NCBI GenBank assembly: GCA_963703335.1
Contig: OY969812.1
Span: 1,984,001 to 2,048,000 of the forward strand
Source of the DNA: VRUE01 sp963703335
Lineage (GTDB): Bacteria; Actinomycetota; Thermoleophilia; Solirubrobacterales; 70-9
Length of the DNA stretch: 64,000 bases
Direction of reading: 5' to 3'
Below the pieces are notes generated by a model, which had not been told where the DNA came from, searched no databases, and saw only the letters and a program-made list of their open reading frames with translations. The position numbers and the translations under genes were made by a program. Below are positions 8,534-17,640 of the stretch, piece by piece. Numbering within the stretch: position 1 is the stretch's first letter; each line of letters starts with the position of its first letter.

Positions 8534-10330
8534 CTACCGTTTCTGTTCTTTCTGCCTCTTCTGGTTTTCCCGCTGTTCCTTCTTCTTCTGGCGGATCAGC
8601 CGCTGTTGTTCCTTGCGGGTGAGCGGGATTTCGGAGGCTTCTTCGCGACAGCCCCGGCCGACGCAGTCCTCGAGGTCACGCAGTTCGCGGTGCAGGTAGT
8701 TCCGGATCGGGTAGTAGTTGGGGACGCGGACGATGTTGTTGAGCTCGTTTGGGTCTTTTTCTAGGTCGTAGAGCTCCTTCTCCCCGTCAGGCCAGGCGAT
8801 GTACTTGTAGGGGCCGAGGCGGATTCCCTCGTAGTCCTTGGGCGGGGCGAGGAGCGAGGCCGTCGCGCCACCGCCCCTCCTGCTCCCACGCCGCGCACGC
8901 GACTGGCTGGCACGGCTGGTCGGTTCTTCGATCGCGCCATTCTGATTGACGTCCGACGTTTCGACGAAGGACTCGAAGAGGATCGGCCGCAGGGTACGCA
9001 GGTCGGGGTCGTGCAGGAACGGCACCAGCGAGCGTCCGTCGATGCTCTTGGTGGCTTCCACCCCAGCCAGCTCCAGAATCGTCGGCGCGACATCGATGTT
9101 GGCGACCAGCTCATCCGATTCGGTGCCGGCCCGGATGTGCGGTCCTCGGATCAGGAAGGGCAGGTGGGTCGCCGGCTCGTAGGCGAGGAACTTGCCGCCC
9201 GTTAGCCGGTGCTCGCCGAAGAAAAAGCCATTGTCGGAGGTGAAGATGATGTACGTGTTGCGCAGCCGGCCCATCGAGCCAAGGACGTCGTGGACCAGTT
9301 TCACCCCGTCGTCGATGTCGCGCAGCGACTCGAGCTGCTTGTTCCAGTAGATGCGATAGGTGTGGATCTCGCTGAGCGTGAGGTATTCCGAGCCGCGGAT
9401 GAAGCTCGGCTTGTCGGTGACGTTGCCCTCGGCGAAGCCTTCGGATCGGTCGTGTGGAAATGGGGCTCCCTTGAACCAGTCGTAGTGACGGGGCGTCGGC
9501 TCGGGCCCGGCGGGCTTGCGGAAGTCGCCATGTGGCGCCGTGTAGTCGAGTTGCAGGTAGAAGGGCTGTTCCGGCGGGGTGGCTTGCAGCTCGGAGATCG
9601 CGAGATTGGACAGCATGTCGGTCTCGTGGAAGCACGGCAGCCCGTTGAGCGGGGCGTAGGGGCAGCCGAGGTCATCGCGCACCGTGTATTCGCGCGGTTC
9701 CCACGTGCCGGAGTCGCCGTAAGGACCTTCGAGCACGCCGTTGTTGTTGAGCGTGTAGCCGTAGTAGTAGTGGTCGGTGTCCGCCTTGAGCACTGAGTGC
9801 CAGGCGTTCCAGCCGGGCGGGACCGCGGTCCCATTGTCGTAGGGCTCGTCGCCATAGCCGTTGAGGAACTTGCCGATGTGGATCGTGCGGTAGCCGGCGC
9901 TCTGGAGCCAGGTGGCGAGGTTGTTGGCGGCCGCGGCGCGGAAGCTGAAGCCGAAGTAGCCACCGTTGGGCTGCACGTTGCCCTTCACCCCGTGGTTGTG
10001 CGCGTAGCGGCCAGTGAGCAGGCTGACCCGCGATGGGCAGCAGAGCGGGTACGGCACGTAATAGTCGTTGAAGGTCATGCCTCGCTTGGCGATCAGGTCG
10101 AGCGTGTTGGGCATCGCCCGGATCGCCGGCGTGCGGAAGGTGGCGTAGAGGCTGTCCAGCGTCTGGTCGTCGGTCTGGATGACCACGAAGCTGGGCGGCT
10201 GAGATTCGGCGGCTGCAGCGCTGGACCGGGTGCCAGCTGTGGCGAGCAGGCACAGCAGCGCCAGCATTCCGGTTGCGATGACGGCCAGCCGGATGCTGCG
10301 AGAGACCCTGCTTTGTCCGATTCGGTGCAT
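8534..10330 (-). CDS. Secreted sulfatase
   Basis: Hydrolyses sulfate esters outside the cytoplasm. The 598-residue protein has an N-terminal hydrophobic segment (residues 13-42, SIRLAVIATGMLALLCLLAT) and then the sulfatase core: metal-binding QTDDQT near residue 53, the formylglycine signature C97-C-P-S-R followed by LLTGRYAHNHGV, and FTSDNGFFFGEHRL. C97 must be converted to formylglycine; no sulfatase-modifying enzyme is in the window. The C-terminal 40 residues are very rich in Lys, Arg and Gln. Its substrate cannot be told, but liberated sulfate could feed the cys genes at the window start. Confidence 0.88.
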   Translation of the reverse strand: MHRIGQSRVSRSIRLAVIATGMLALLCLLATAGTRSSAAAAESQPPSFVVIQTDDQTLDSLYATFRTPAIRAMPNTLDLIAKRGMTFNDYYVPYPLCCPSRVSLLTGRYAHNHGVKGNVQPNGGYFGFSFRAAAANNLATWLQSAGYRTIHIGKFLNGYGDEPYDNGTAVPPGWNAWHSVLKADTDHYYYGYTLNNNGVLEGPYGDSGTWEPREYTVRDDLGCPYAPLNGLPCFHETDMLSNLAISELQATPPEQPFYLQLDYTAPHGDFRKPAGPEPTPRHYDWFKGAPFPHDRSEGFAEGNVTDKPSFIRGSEYLTLSEIHTYRIYWNKQLESLRDIDDGVKLVHDVLGSMGRLRNTYIIFTSDNGFFFGEHRLTGGKFLAYEPATHLPFLIRGPHIRAGTESDELVANIDVAPTILELAGVEATKSIDGRSLVPFLHDPDLRTLRPILFESFVETSDVNQNGAIEEPTSRASQSRARRGSRRGGGATASLLAPPKDYEGIRLGPYKYIAWPDGEKELYDLEKDPNELNNIVRVPNYYPIRNYLHRELRDLEDCVGRGCREEASEIPLTRKEQQRLIRQKKKEQRENQKRQKEQKR

Positions 10331-10410
10331 GGAGAGAGCGGTCGCTGCGCGGGCGACCTATTGGGTCGAAACAACTACCCGCGCCGAAGTTGCGAAACGC
10401 TAGAGATCGT

Positions 10411-11094
10411 TCAGGACGCGCCGAGCTTTTTGGCGGCGTCGCGGAAGTTCTTCACGGTGGCGCTGGGGGCCTTGCGGCCTTCGAGTTTCTCGTTGTGGCG
10501 GTTGACCCAGATCACCGGCACGTTCATTTTCAGCAGCGGCGCGACATCGTTGGTGTAGTTGCAGCCGATGTGGAGCCAGCCTTTCTTGCCGCCGATCCGG
10601 CGCGCCGCCTCTTTGAAGTGGACGGGATCGGGCTTGTAGCTGCGCACCTGCTGGGCGGTGACGACGAGGTCGAGTTCGGTGCGCAGGTGGCGGCGGGAGA
10701 TGCCGAGCAGTTTGTCGTCGATGTTGGAGACGATGCCGATCTCGTAGCGTTTGCCGAGCCGGTCCATCGCTGCATTTGCCTCGCGGAAGGGAAGCCAGTA
10801 GGCGACGCTGTCGGGCAGGAACTGCGCCCGCGAGGGCTCGACCTCCCAGCCCAACTCGCCCGCGACCTTGACGATCGTGCGGCGCAGCACCTCGGCGTAG
10901 AGCTCGTAGGAGCCAGCCATGATTTCAGCCTGAACCTCCATGAAGCGGGCCAGGAAGGGCTCCTCTTCAAAGCTGAAGCCGTCTTTCGCCGCCTCTTTCT
11001 TGCAGGCGTCGATGATGCCTTTCTCCCAGTCGATCAGGGTGCCGTAACAGTCGGTGGTTACCCATTTGACGGTTTTGAGACTGGGGAGGGGCAT
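10411..11094 (-). CDS. HAD-family hydrolase (haloacid dehalogenase-like)
   Basis: A 227-residue HAD phosphatase/dehalogenase. Motif I is TTDCYGTLID (nucleophile D15), motif II is VSNIDD, motif III is the Lys of SYKPDPVHF, and motif IV is CNYTNDV. The DxYGT and SYKPDP forms match the L-2-haloacid dehalogenase-like subgroup, though many members of that group are phosphatases, so the substrate is open. A CATAAT box lies 11 nt before the ATG on the minus strand. It is divergent from sucC. Confidence 0.82.
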   Translation of the reverse strand: MPLPSLKTVKWVTTDCYGTLIDWEKGIIDACKKEAAKDGFSFEEEPFLARFMEVQAEIMAGSYELYAEVLRRTIVKVAGELGWEVEPSRAQFLPDSVAYWLPFREANAAMDRLGKRYEIGIVSNIDDKLLGISRRHLRTELDLVVTAQQVRSYKPDPVHFKEAARRIGGKKGWLHIGCNYTNDVAPLLKMNVPVIWVNRHNEKLEGRKAPSATVKNFRDAAKKLGAS

Positions 11095-11194
11095 GGCGGC
11101 GGCGCATTATGCCAATCGCCCGGAAGGCAGGCGGCGCGCCACTTGAAAGGTCGGATAGGCTGCCGCCCCGCGCCAGCGCGGCGCGCCTCTCCAA

Positions 11195-12358
11195 ATGGAC
11201 CTCCTCGAGTATCAGGGCAAGCAGCTTTTCGCCAAGCACGGCGTCGCCGTGCCGAGCGGCGAGGTCGCGGCGAACGTCGACGATGCGGTCGCGGCGGCGG
11301 AGCGGATCGGCTACCCCTGCGCGATCAAGGCGCAGGTGCTGATCGGCGGCCGCGGCAAGGCCGGCGGGATCAAGATCGCCCAGGACGCCGATGAGGCGCG
11401 CACCTACGCCGACGCGATCCTCGGCATGGACATCGTCGGGCCGCACGGCGAGGGCCCCTTCCGCGTCGACCAGGTCTGGATCGAGGGCGGCTCCGACATA
11501 GCTTCCGAGTACTACGCCTCGGTGATCCTCGACCGGGGCGAGAAGAAGCTGCTGGCGATGGTCTCCGCCAAGGGCGGGATGGACATCGAGGCGGTTGCGG
11601 CGGAGGACCCCGAGGCGCTGGTGCGGCGCCACATCGACCCGACGCGACCCTTCGAGCGTGCGGCGGCGCGGGAGATCATCGACGCCGCCGGACTCGACGA
11701 GGACGTGCGCGACCAGGCGGCAGAGGTGTTGGTCAAGCTGGCTGAGGTGGCGAGCTCCGAGGACGCGACCCTGATCGAGGTCAACCCGCTGATCGTCACC
11801 AACGACCGCGACGTGGTTGCGCTCGACGCCAAGGTGACGATCGACGGCAACGCCCTCTTCCGCCACCAGGACCTGGCCGAGATCGCCGACACCGCGGACG
11901 ATCCGCAGGAGGCGATGGCGAAGGAGAAGGGCCTCACCTACGTCAAGCTCGACGGTAACGTCGGCATCCTCGCCAATGGGGCTGGGCTCTGCATGTCGAC
12001 GCTGGACGTGGTCGCCCAGGCGGGCGGCGCGCCGGCCAACTTCCTCGACGCGGGTGGCGGCTCGAAGGCGGAGGCGATCGTCGACGCGCTGACCGTGATC
12101 ACTTCGGACGAGAAGGTCACGGCGATCCTCTTCAACATCTTCGGTGGCATCACTCGCTGCGACGAGATCGCCAAGGGCATCGTCACCGCTTCGCAGCAGA
12201 TGGACCTGAAGCTGCCGCTGGTCGTGCGCCTCGACGGCACCAACTCCGAGGAGGGGCTGAAGATCCTCGCCGAGGCCGACCTTCCCAACCTCAACCAGGA
12301 GACGACGATGCTCGACGCGGCGCGCCGCGTGGTCGAGCTGGCCGGGGGCAACGGCTGA
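11195..12358 (+). CDS. sucC: Succinyl-CoA synthetase beta subunit
   Basis: TCA-cycle enzyme making ATP or GTP from succinyl-CoA. The 387-residue protein is full length: N-terminal ATP-grasp (MDLLEYQGKQLFAKHGV, QVLIGGRGKAGGIK), metal ligands in EVNPLIV, and the ligase domain with LDGNVGILANGAGLCMSTLD and FNIFGGITRCDEIAKGI. The stop overlaps the sucD start by one base (TGATG), giving tight coupling of the two subunits. A TAGGCT box about 33 nt upstream may be the promoter. Confidence 0.97.
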   Translation: MDLLEYQGKQLFAKHGVAVPSGEVAANVDDAVAAAERIGYPCAIKAQVLIGGRGKAGGIKIAQDADEARTYADAILGMDIVGPHGEGPFRVDQVWIEGGSDIASEYYASVILDRGEKKLLAMVSAKGGMDIEAVAAEDPEALVRRHIDPTRPFERAAAREIIDAAGLDEDVRDQAAEVLVKLAEVASSEDATLIEVNPLIVTNDRDVVALDAKVTIDGNALFRHQDLAEIADTADDPQEAMAKEKGLTYVKLDGNVGILANGAGLCMSTLDVVAQAGGAPANFLDAGGGSKAEAIVDALTVITSDEKVTAILFNIFGGITRCDEIAKGIVTASQQMDLKLPLVVRLDGTNSEEGLKILAEADLPNLNQETTMLDAARRVVELAGGNG

Positions 12359-13233
12359 TGTCGATCATCGTCGACAAGGAGACCAAGCTGGTCGTCTCCG
12401 GCCTGACCGGCCGCGAGGGCTCCTTCCACGGCTTGCGCAATCGTGCCTATGGGACCGACCTCGTGGCTGGCGTCACGCCCGGCAAGGGCGGCCAGGACGT
12501 CGAGGGCGTGCCGATCTTCGACTCGATCAAGGAAGCCGTCGATGAGCGCGGTGCCAATACCTCGATGATCTTCGTGCCGGCGCGCTTCGCCGCGCCGGCG
12601 ATCGACGAGGCGATCGAGTCCGGCGTTGACACGGTGATCGCGATCACCGAGGGGATCCCGGTGCTCGACATGCTGAAGACCTACTGGAAGGCGAAGGAGG
12701 CTGGGGTTCGCCTGATCGGGCCGAACTGCCCCGGCGTGCTCTCGCCCGGCAAGGCCAACGTCGGCATCATCCCCGCCCAGTTCTTCGATCCGGGCAAGAT
12801 CGGCGTCGTCTCCAAGTCGGGCACGCTGACCTACCAGATCGGCAACGAGCTGAAGCAGGCAGGCGAGGGCAACTCCTCGATCGTCGGCATCGGCGGCGAC
12901 CCGATCATCGGCTCGGACTTCATCGACATCCTGACCCTGTACGAGGCGGATCTGGATACCGAGCTGATTGTCATGGTCGGTGAGATCGGCGGCGACGCGG
13001 AGGAGCGCGCCGCCGAGTTCATCGCCAGCGAGATCTCCAAGCCGGTGGTCGCCTACATCGCCGGCTTCACTGCCCCGCCCGGCAAGCAGATGGGCCACGC
13101 CGGCGCGATCATCTCCGGCTCCTCGGGCACCGCCCAGGCAAAGAAGGACGCGCTCGAAGCCAAGGGCGTCCGCGTCGGCGAAAGCCCGACCGAGACGGCC
13201 AAGATCGCGGTCGAGACGCTGCGCTCGCTCTAG
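12358..13233 (+). CDS. sucD: Succinyl-CoA synthetase alpha subunit
   Basis: The 291-residue CoA-binding subunit. The Rossmann CoA site (LVVSGLTGREGSFHG), GPNCPGVLSPG and the phosphohistidine motif GHAGAIISG (active-site His near residue 247) are all present. It begins one base into the sucC stop. It ends 5 nt before the convergent gene's stop. Confidence 0.97.
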   Translation: MSIIVDKETKLVVSGLTGREGSFHGLRNRAYGTDLVAGVTPGKGGQDVEGVPIFDSIKEAVDERGANTSMIFVPARFAAPAIDEAIESGVDTVIAITEGIPVLDMLKTYWKAKEAGVRLIGPNCPGVLSPGKANVGIIPAQFFDPGKIGVVSKSGTLTYQIGNELKQAGEGNSSIVGIGGDPIIGSDFIDILTLYEADLDTELIVMVGEIGGDAEERAAEFIASEISKPVVAYIAGFTAPPGKQMGHAGAIISGSSGTAQAKKDALEAKGVRVGESPTETAKIAVETLRSL

Positions 13234-13237
13234 CGGG

Positions 13238-14404
13238 TCAGTAGACGGGCTTCGGCCGCACTTCGAGGGCGCGGAGGATCGCCTTCATCCCCTGCACCGA
13301 GTTGTAAGGACCTTCGCCGCGGTCGAGGCAGAGGGTGCAGATCGCGAGGTTCACCCCGATCACCACCTCGCCGATGCGGGCGATGGCCCAATTGCGATCG
13401 GGCGGGTGGTGCGGGCAGGCGCCCTGGTGCCTGGCGCCGTAGTCGGCGTAGACGACCGCGCTGCCCTGCTCCAGCTCGACCTCGGTCGTGTGGCCGCAGC
13501 GTCCCTTTTGGTTTAGCTTTCCGAGGGCGGAGTGCTGGAACCGCTTCCAGCTCTGGCGAGTCCAGGTGTAGAGGGCAAATCCGCCGTACTCGAGCTTGAG
13601 CTTGGTGCCCGGAGGACCGGCGCCTCCCGCGGTCGGGAACGCGTCCAACAGCTCGGCGTCCGGCAGCCCCTGGCCGGGCACGAAGCTACGGCCCACCCAG
13701 TAGACCGGGAGCTTTAGGCCGGGGTCGTCGAGCCAGACCCCGGCGTCGTCCTGTTCGGCTTCGGTGTAAGGGGAGGGATGTTCGAGCCGTTCCTGTTGGA
13801 CCTGTGCAAAGTGAAGGGCGGCCAGGTCGTTGCGGCGGGGGTTCAGGCCGGCCGCCTCGACGAACGAGATCAGCTTCTCAGAGCGCCAGAGGAGGAGGGT
13901 GGCCGGTTGGCCGCTTTCTCCTTCGACCAGCTCGTTCTTCGAGCGGATCAGCAAAGCCTGGGTCCCGCTCAACGGGATCGAGACCGTCTTGCGACGTTGC
14001 CCCTCCTTGAAGCGGCTGATTAGCGTGGCGAAGAGCTCAAAGCCGCTGACGGCGGCCGCTTCGCTAGGCGTGTTCAACGTCCCGGCTTCGACCAGCGGCG
14101 GCGCCGGTTCAAGGCCTGGTACCTCGAAGACCTGCTCGTACTGAAAGCCGCAGCCTTCGGGCCGATACCTGAGGAACCACTTCATGTAGCGCTTCTCGAA
14201 GCGTCCTTCGGACTCGCCCTCTATCGGGCCCAGCGGTCCGCAGCCGCTGTCGTCACCGATCTGGTAGCCGGGTGGGAGGTCGTGGAGGCGCAGCACGGTT
14301 TCTTCGCTGCCGCGGACCAGCTCGCCGGACGGTTTGGTGTACGCGCTCGCGCTGGGAGCAGCGAGCAGAATGAGCGCCACCGCGAGCCCCAGTGCCCTTG
14401 CCAT
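13238..14404 (-). CDS. Secreted protein of unknown function
   Basis: I do not recognise a family. ATG 14404 (rather than an in-frame codon 33 nt upstream) gives an ideal signal peptide, MARALGLAVALILLAAPSASA. The mature protein of about 370 residues starts near YTKPSGELVRG, has several cysteines that could form disulfides (SGCGPLG, EGCGFQ, GRCGHT, ICTLCLDRG) and many aromatic residues, and lacks further membrane segments. It is convergent with sucD and divergent from the aminotransferase gene, and appears to be monocistronic. Confidence 0.7.
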   Translation of the reverse strand: MARALGLAVALILLAAPSASAYTKPSGELVRGSEETVLRLHDLPPGYQIGDDSGCGPLGPIEGESEGRFEKRYMKWFLRYRPEGCGFQYEQVFEVPGLEPAPPLVEAGTLNTPSEAAAVSGFELFATLISRFKEGQRRKTVSIPLSGTQALLIRSKNELVEGESGQPATLLLWRSEKLISFVEAAGLNPRRNDLAALHFAQVQQERLEHPSPYTEAEQDDAGVWLDDPGLKLPVYWVGRSFVPGQGLPDAELLDAFPTAGGAGPPGTKLKLEYGGFALYTWTRQSWKRFQHSALGKLNQKGRCGHTTEVELEQGSAVVYADYGARHQGACPHHPPDRNWAIARIGEVVIGVNLAICTLCLDRGEGPYNSVQGMKAILRALEVRPKPVY

Positions 14405-14447
14405 GGAGGGCAGTATGTCCCAAAGGTCGCTAGACAACCGCCGTTGC

Positions 14448-14453
14448 TAGTGT
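14448..14453 (+). promoter_or_regulatory. Leaderless -10 box of the aminotransferase gene
   Basis: TAGTGT 9 nt before ATG 14463. Confidence 0.5.
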
Positions 14454-14462
14454 CGGTGGCTG

Positions 14463-15566
14463 ATGGCCGTCGACACGATCTCATTCGCTCGCGGGGCCCC
14501 CAGCGCCGACATCCTGCCGCGGGACGCGGTGCGGGATGCGGCCGCGATTGCGCTTGCCGAGGACTGGGAAAAGGCTCTCTCTTACGGGACGGGAATCGGG
14601 CATCCGGCGCTCTGCGAGTGGATCGCGGAGCGGCACGGGGGGCTCGATGCCGGTCAGGTGATGGTCGCCAACGGGTCGTTGGAGGCCGGCTGGATGCTCT
14701 TCGAGCACCTGCTGGAGCCGGGCGACCGGGTTGTGGTTGAGCAGCCGACCTATGACCGCACGCTGCTGATGTTGCAGCGGCTCGGGGTCGAGCTGGTGCC
14801 GGTCTCGCTGGAGGCGGACGGTCTCGACATCGCCGCCTTCGAAGCGGCGCTGGCGGATGGGCCGATCAAGCTCGCCCACGTCATTCCCAACTTCCACAAT
14901 CCGGCTGGCTGCACGCTCTCGGCGGAGAAGCGGGTGCGACTGGTCGAGCTTGCCGCCGAGCATGGCTTCTGGATCTTCGAGGACGACCCCTACCGCGAGT
15001 TGCCCTTCGAGGGCGAGGCGATGGAGACGATGCTCGCGATCGACAAGGCGGACCGGGTGGTCCACGCCTCGTCCTTCTCGAAGACTGTGAGCCCGGGTGT
15101 GCGTGTCGGCTATCTCGCCGGGCCCGGCGCCGAGATCGCCAAGCTGGCCAAGCGGGCCAACGAGACTTACATCTCACCGAACATGCTGGCCGAGTCGGTG
15201 GTTCTGGAGCTCTGCCGCTCAGGCGGGCTCGACGCCAACATTGAGTTCGTCAAAGGTGCGCTTCGCTCCCGGCGCGATGCGCTGATCGAGGCGCTCCGCG
15301 AGCAGATCCCCGAGGCTGAGTTCGTCGTCCCGGGGGGTGGCTACTTCCTCTGGCTCGATCTCACGGAGGGCACCGACACCAGCGCCCTGCTCGCCGAGGC
15401 CAAGTCCGAGGGCGTCGCCTTCGTCGCCGGCCCGGACTTCATGATCGACGGCGGCGCCAACAGCCTCCGCCTCTCCTTCGCCAGCGTGCCGCCGGAGCGG
15501 ATCCCCGAGGGGGTTGCCCGCATCGCTCGGGCGCTGGAGCGGATCCGCGCTGGCTCGCCGGCCTAG
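14463..15566 (+). CDS. PLP-dependent aminotransferase, class I/II
   Basis: A 367-residue fold-type I aminotransferase resembling 2-aminoadipate/aromatic transaminases (LysN and the catalytic domain of MocR proteins). Seen: SYGTGIGHPALCEWI, substrate-side NFHNPAGCTLS, the DDPYRELPF aspartate, the PLP-binding Lys in SSFSKTVSPGVRVGY (near residue 207), and the C-terminal LRLSFA Arg. It lacks the GntR DNA-binding domain of MocR, so it is an enzyme rather than a regulator. It stands alone, divergent from the secreted unknown. The exact amino acid substrate is not determinable. Confidence 0.88.
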   Translation: MAVDTISFARGAPSADILPRDAVRDAAAIALAEDWEKALSYGTGIGHPALCEWIAERHGGLDAGQVMVANGSLEAGWMLFEHLLEPGDRVVVEQPTYDRTLLMLQRLGVELVPVSLEADGLDIAAFEAALADGPIKLAHVIPNFHNPAGCTLSAEKRVRLVELAAEHGFWIFEDDPYRELPFEGEAMETMLAIDKADRVVHASSFSKTVSPGVRVGYLAGPGAEIAKLAKRANETYISPNMLAESVVLELCRSGGLDANIEFVKGALRSRRDALIEALREQIPEAEFVVPGGGYFLWLDLTEGTDTSALLAEAKSEGVAFVAGPDFMIDGGANSLRLSFASVPPERIPEGVARIARALERIRAGSPA

Positions 15567-15640
15567 TCGCGTCCCACTGATCCGACCCGAACCGCCTCCC
15601 GTAGTCGTGGGCATGACCAACCCGCGAGCGAGGAGGAAGC

Positions 15641-16306
15641 ATGGCCGTTGCAAACAAGGAGAGCGCACTCTCGCGCCTCGTCACCGACCCGGTATCGCGG
15701 CGCAAGCTGCTCGCCGTGACCGGTGGCTCTACCGCCCTGGCGGCCTTCCTTGCCGCCTGCGGTAGCGACAGCGACACGATGACCAGCGCGACCAGCGCCG
15801 CCTCGGCCAAGACCGGCACCGAGCAGTTCGGCAAGGGCGACGTCGGCATCCTCAACTACGCCCTCACGCTCGAGTACCTCGAGACCGCCTTCTACGAAGA
15901 CGTCGCCAAGAGCGGGCTCTTCAAAGGCTCCGACCTGGAGACGATCCGCAAGTTCGGCAGCGAGGAGGCCGAACACGTCACGGCGCTGACCGGCTTCGTC
16001 AAGCAGTTGGGTGGCAAGCCGGCGCCAAAGCCCAAAACCGAATTCCCGCTGAAAAACGCCAAGTTGGTGCTCGAACTGGCTGCGACCGTGGAGAATCTCG
16101 GCGCCGCTGCATACCTGGGGCAGGCGCCGCACATCAAGGGCGCCTCGGTGCTCGCCGCGGCGCTCTCGATCCACAGCGTCGAGGGTCGCCACGCGGCGGC
16201 ACTCAACACCCTGCTGGGCGAGTCGATCGTCCCCGACGGGGCCTTCGCGGTGCCCGCCGGCGCCAACGAAGTCCTCAAGTCCGTCGAACCCTTCATCGTC
16301 GGCTGA
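15641..16306 (+). CDS. Tat-exported ferritin-like lipoprotein
   Basis: A 221-residue protein of the Ferritin_2 (four-helix) group. The N-terminus combines a twin-arginine motif (VSRRKLLAV) with a lipobox (AAFLAAC), so it is probably exported folded and lipid-anchored. The helical domain has GDVGILNYALTLEYLETAFYED, EEAEHVTALTGFV and SVEGRHAAALN, which supply Glu/His candidates for a di-metal site. A good Shine-Dalgarno (AGGAGGA) precedes the ATG. It is first in a run with a second ferritin-like gene, a sigma factor and its anti-sigma factor. Confidence 0.85.
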   Translation: MAVANKESALSRLVTDPVSRRKLLAVTGGSTALAAFLAACGSDSDTMTSATSAASAKTGTEQFGKGDVGILNYALTLEYLETAFYEDVAKSGLFKGSDLETIRKFGSEEAEHVTALTGFVKQLGGKPAPKPKTEFPLKNAKLVLELAATVENLGAAAYLGQAPHIKGASVLAAALSIHSVEGRHAAALNTLLGESIVPDGAFAVPAGANEVLKSVEPFIVG

Positions 16307-16335
16307 CACCGGCGTCCAGAGCAAAGGAGAACGAG

Positions 16336-17028
16336 ATGACCGACAAGACCTTCTCTTCCGCGCGAGACCGTCTCAGCCCGCCTAATACACGGGTTGAGAC
16401 GGTCTCGCTGCCGGAGCTAGCAGCCGTGCACGTCGAGATGGAGGACAGTGAAGACCTTTCCCGCGGCGAGGTGATCCTCAAGGGAGCCCTCGCGGCCGGC
16501 GCGATCTACGGCGCCGCGATGGTCGGCCCCTTCGTTGGCAGGGCGCTGGCAATGTCGGAAAGTGGCGATGTCGGCATCCTCAACTTCGCCCTCACACTCG
16601 AGTACCTCGAGGCGGCCTTCTACAAGGAAGCGAAGAGCAGGGCGAAAGCGAGCGGCGAGCTGAAGAGCCTGATCGACACGATCGCCCGCGATGAGGACGA
16701 ACACGTCGAGGCCCTCACCGAAACGATCAAGAAGCTCGGCGGCAAGCCCGTCGCAGAGCCCAAGTTCGACTTTCCCTACAACGGCACCAGCGGCTTCCTT
16801 AGCCTCGCCCAGACCTTCGAGGACACCGGCGTCAGCGCCTACAACGGCGCCGCGCCGCAGATCAAGTCGAAGGAAGTGCTGGAGGCTGCCGGCTCGATCG
16901 TCCAGGTCGAGGCGCGCCACGCGGCGGCGATCGCGCTCCAGAACGGCGCCGAACCGTCGCCGCTCGCTTTCGACCCGGCGCTGAGCGAAGCTAAGGTGCT
17001 GAAGGCGGTCGAACCGTTCATCGCCTGA
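16336..17028 (+). CDS. Ferritin-like domain protein, second copy
   Basis: Paralogue of the preceding gene over the helical domain (GDVGILNFALTLEYLEAAFYKE, DEDEHVEALTETI, QVEARHAAAI). It has a hydrophobic N-terminal segment (ILKGALAAGAIYGAAMVGPFVG) but no Tat arginine pair or lipobox. Start ATG 16336 has a strong AAAGGAG 8 nt upstream. An alternative GTG at 16426, with GGAG upstream, would begin after the remarkable hairpin at 16364-16406, so the start is open between these two. It lies 29 nt after the first copy and 30 nt before the sigma factor gene. Confidence 0.82.
   Translation: MTDKTFSSARDRLSPPNTRVETVSLPELAAVHVEMEDSEDLSRGEVILKGALAAGAIYGAAMVGPFVGRALAMSESGDVGILNFALTLEYLEAAFYKEAKSRAKASGELKSLIDTIARDEDEHVEALTETIKKLGGKPVAEPKFDFPYNGTSGFLSLAQTFEDTGVSAYNGAAPQIKSKEVLEAAGSIVQVEARHAAAIALQNGAEPSPLAFDPALSEAKVLKAVEPFIA
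16364..16406 (+). repeat. 17-bp hairpin inside the 5' end of the second ferritin-like gene
   Basis: Arms 16364-16380 and 16390-16406 pair over 17 positions with a single G-T wobble around a 9-nt loop. It covers codons 10-24 if translation starts at 16336, or lies in the leader if it starts at 16426. It may act as an attenuator or a translation brake in the polycistronic mRNA. Confidence 0.6.
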
Positions 17029-17058
17029 CGGGTTCGGGGCGAGGCGCTTGGGAGTTGA

Positions 17059-17640
17059 ATGAAGATGCAAGCCGGCAAAGCTGAGCGCCTCGCCGACGAG
17101 GAGTTGATGCCCCTGATCGGCGAAAAGGACCCCGACGCGTTCGAGGTCTTCTACGACCGCCACGGCGGCGTCGCCTACTCGCTCGCCTACCGGATCGTCG
17201 GCGAGCGTGGCGCCGCTGAAGACGTCACCCAGGAGGCGTTCATCTCGCTTTGGCGCAGCGGCGCGCGCTACGACGCCTCTCGGGGCAGCGTGCGCTCTTG
17301 GATGCTCGGCATCGTCCGCAACCGGGCGATCGACACCCTGCGCAGCAGGGCGGGCCGGGCGCCCAAGCTTGACTTCGACGACGACTCGATCCTCGAGCAC
17401 CGCCCGGCCGCCGAGCAGACCGAGTCCGAGGCGTTGCGCCGTGAGACGGCGGGCGAGCTGCGCGGCGCGCTTGGTGAGCTGCCCGGCGAGCAGTCGAAGG
17501 TGATCGAGCTCGCTTACTTTGGCGGCTTCAGCCACTCGGAGATCGCTGCCATGCTGGGCGTGCCGCTCGGCACGGTGAAGGGCAGAATGCGACTTGGCCT
17601 GGAGAAGGTGCGCGGACAGTTGGCGGAGGGATTGGCATGA
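17059..17640 (+). CDS. ECF RNA polymerase sigma factor (SigK-like)
   Basis: A 193-residue sigma-70 family factor with region 2 (FEVFYDRHGGVAYSLAYRIVG, AAEDVTQEAFISLWR) and region 4 (LPGEQSKVIELAYFGGFSHSEIAAMLGVPLGTVKGRMR). It resembles the SigK group controlled by RskA-type anti-sigma factors. The stop overlaps the start of the anti-sigma gene as ATGA, so the pair is co-translated. Lying directly after two ferritin-like genes, it probably controls them and itself, which is inference. Confidence 0.92.
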   Translation: MKMQAGKAERLADEELMPLIGEKDPDAFEVFYDRHGGVAYSLAYRIVGERGAAEDVTQEAFISLWRSGARYDASRGSVRSWMLGIVRNRAIDTLRSRAGRAPKLDFDDDSILEHRPAAEQTESEALRRETAGELRGALGELPGEQSKVIELAYFGGFSHSEIAAMLGVPLGTVKGRMRLGLEKVRGQLAEGLA

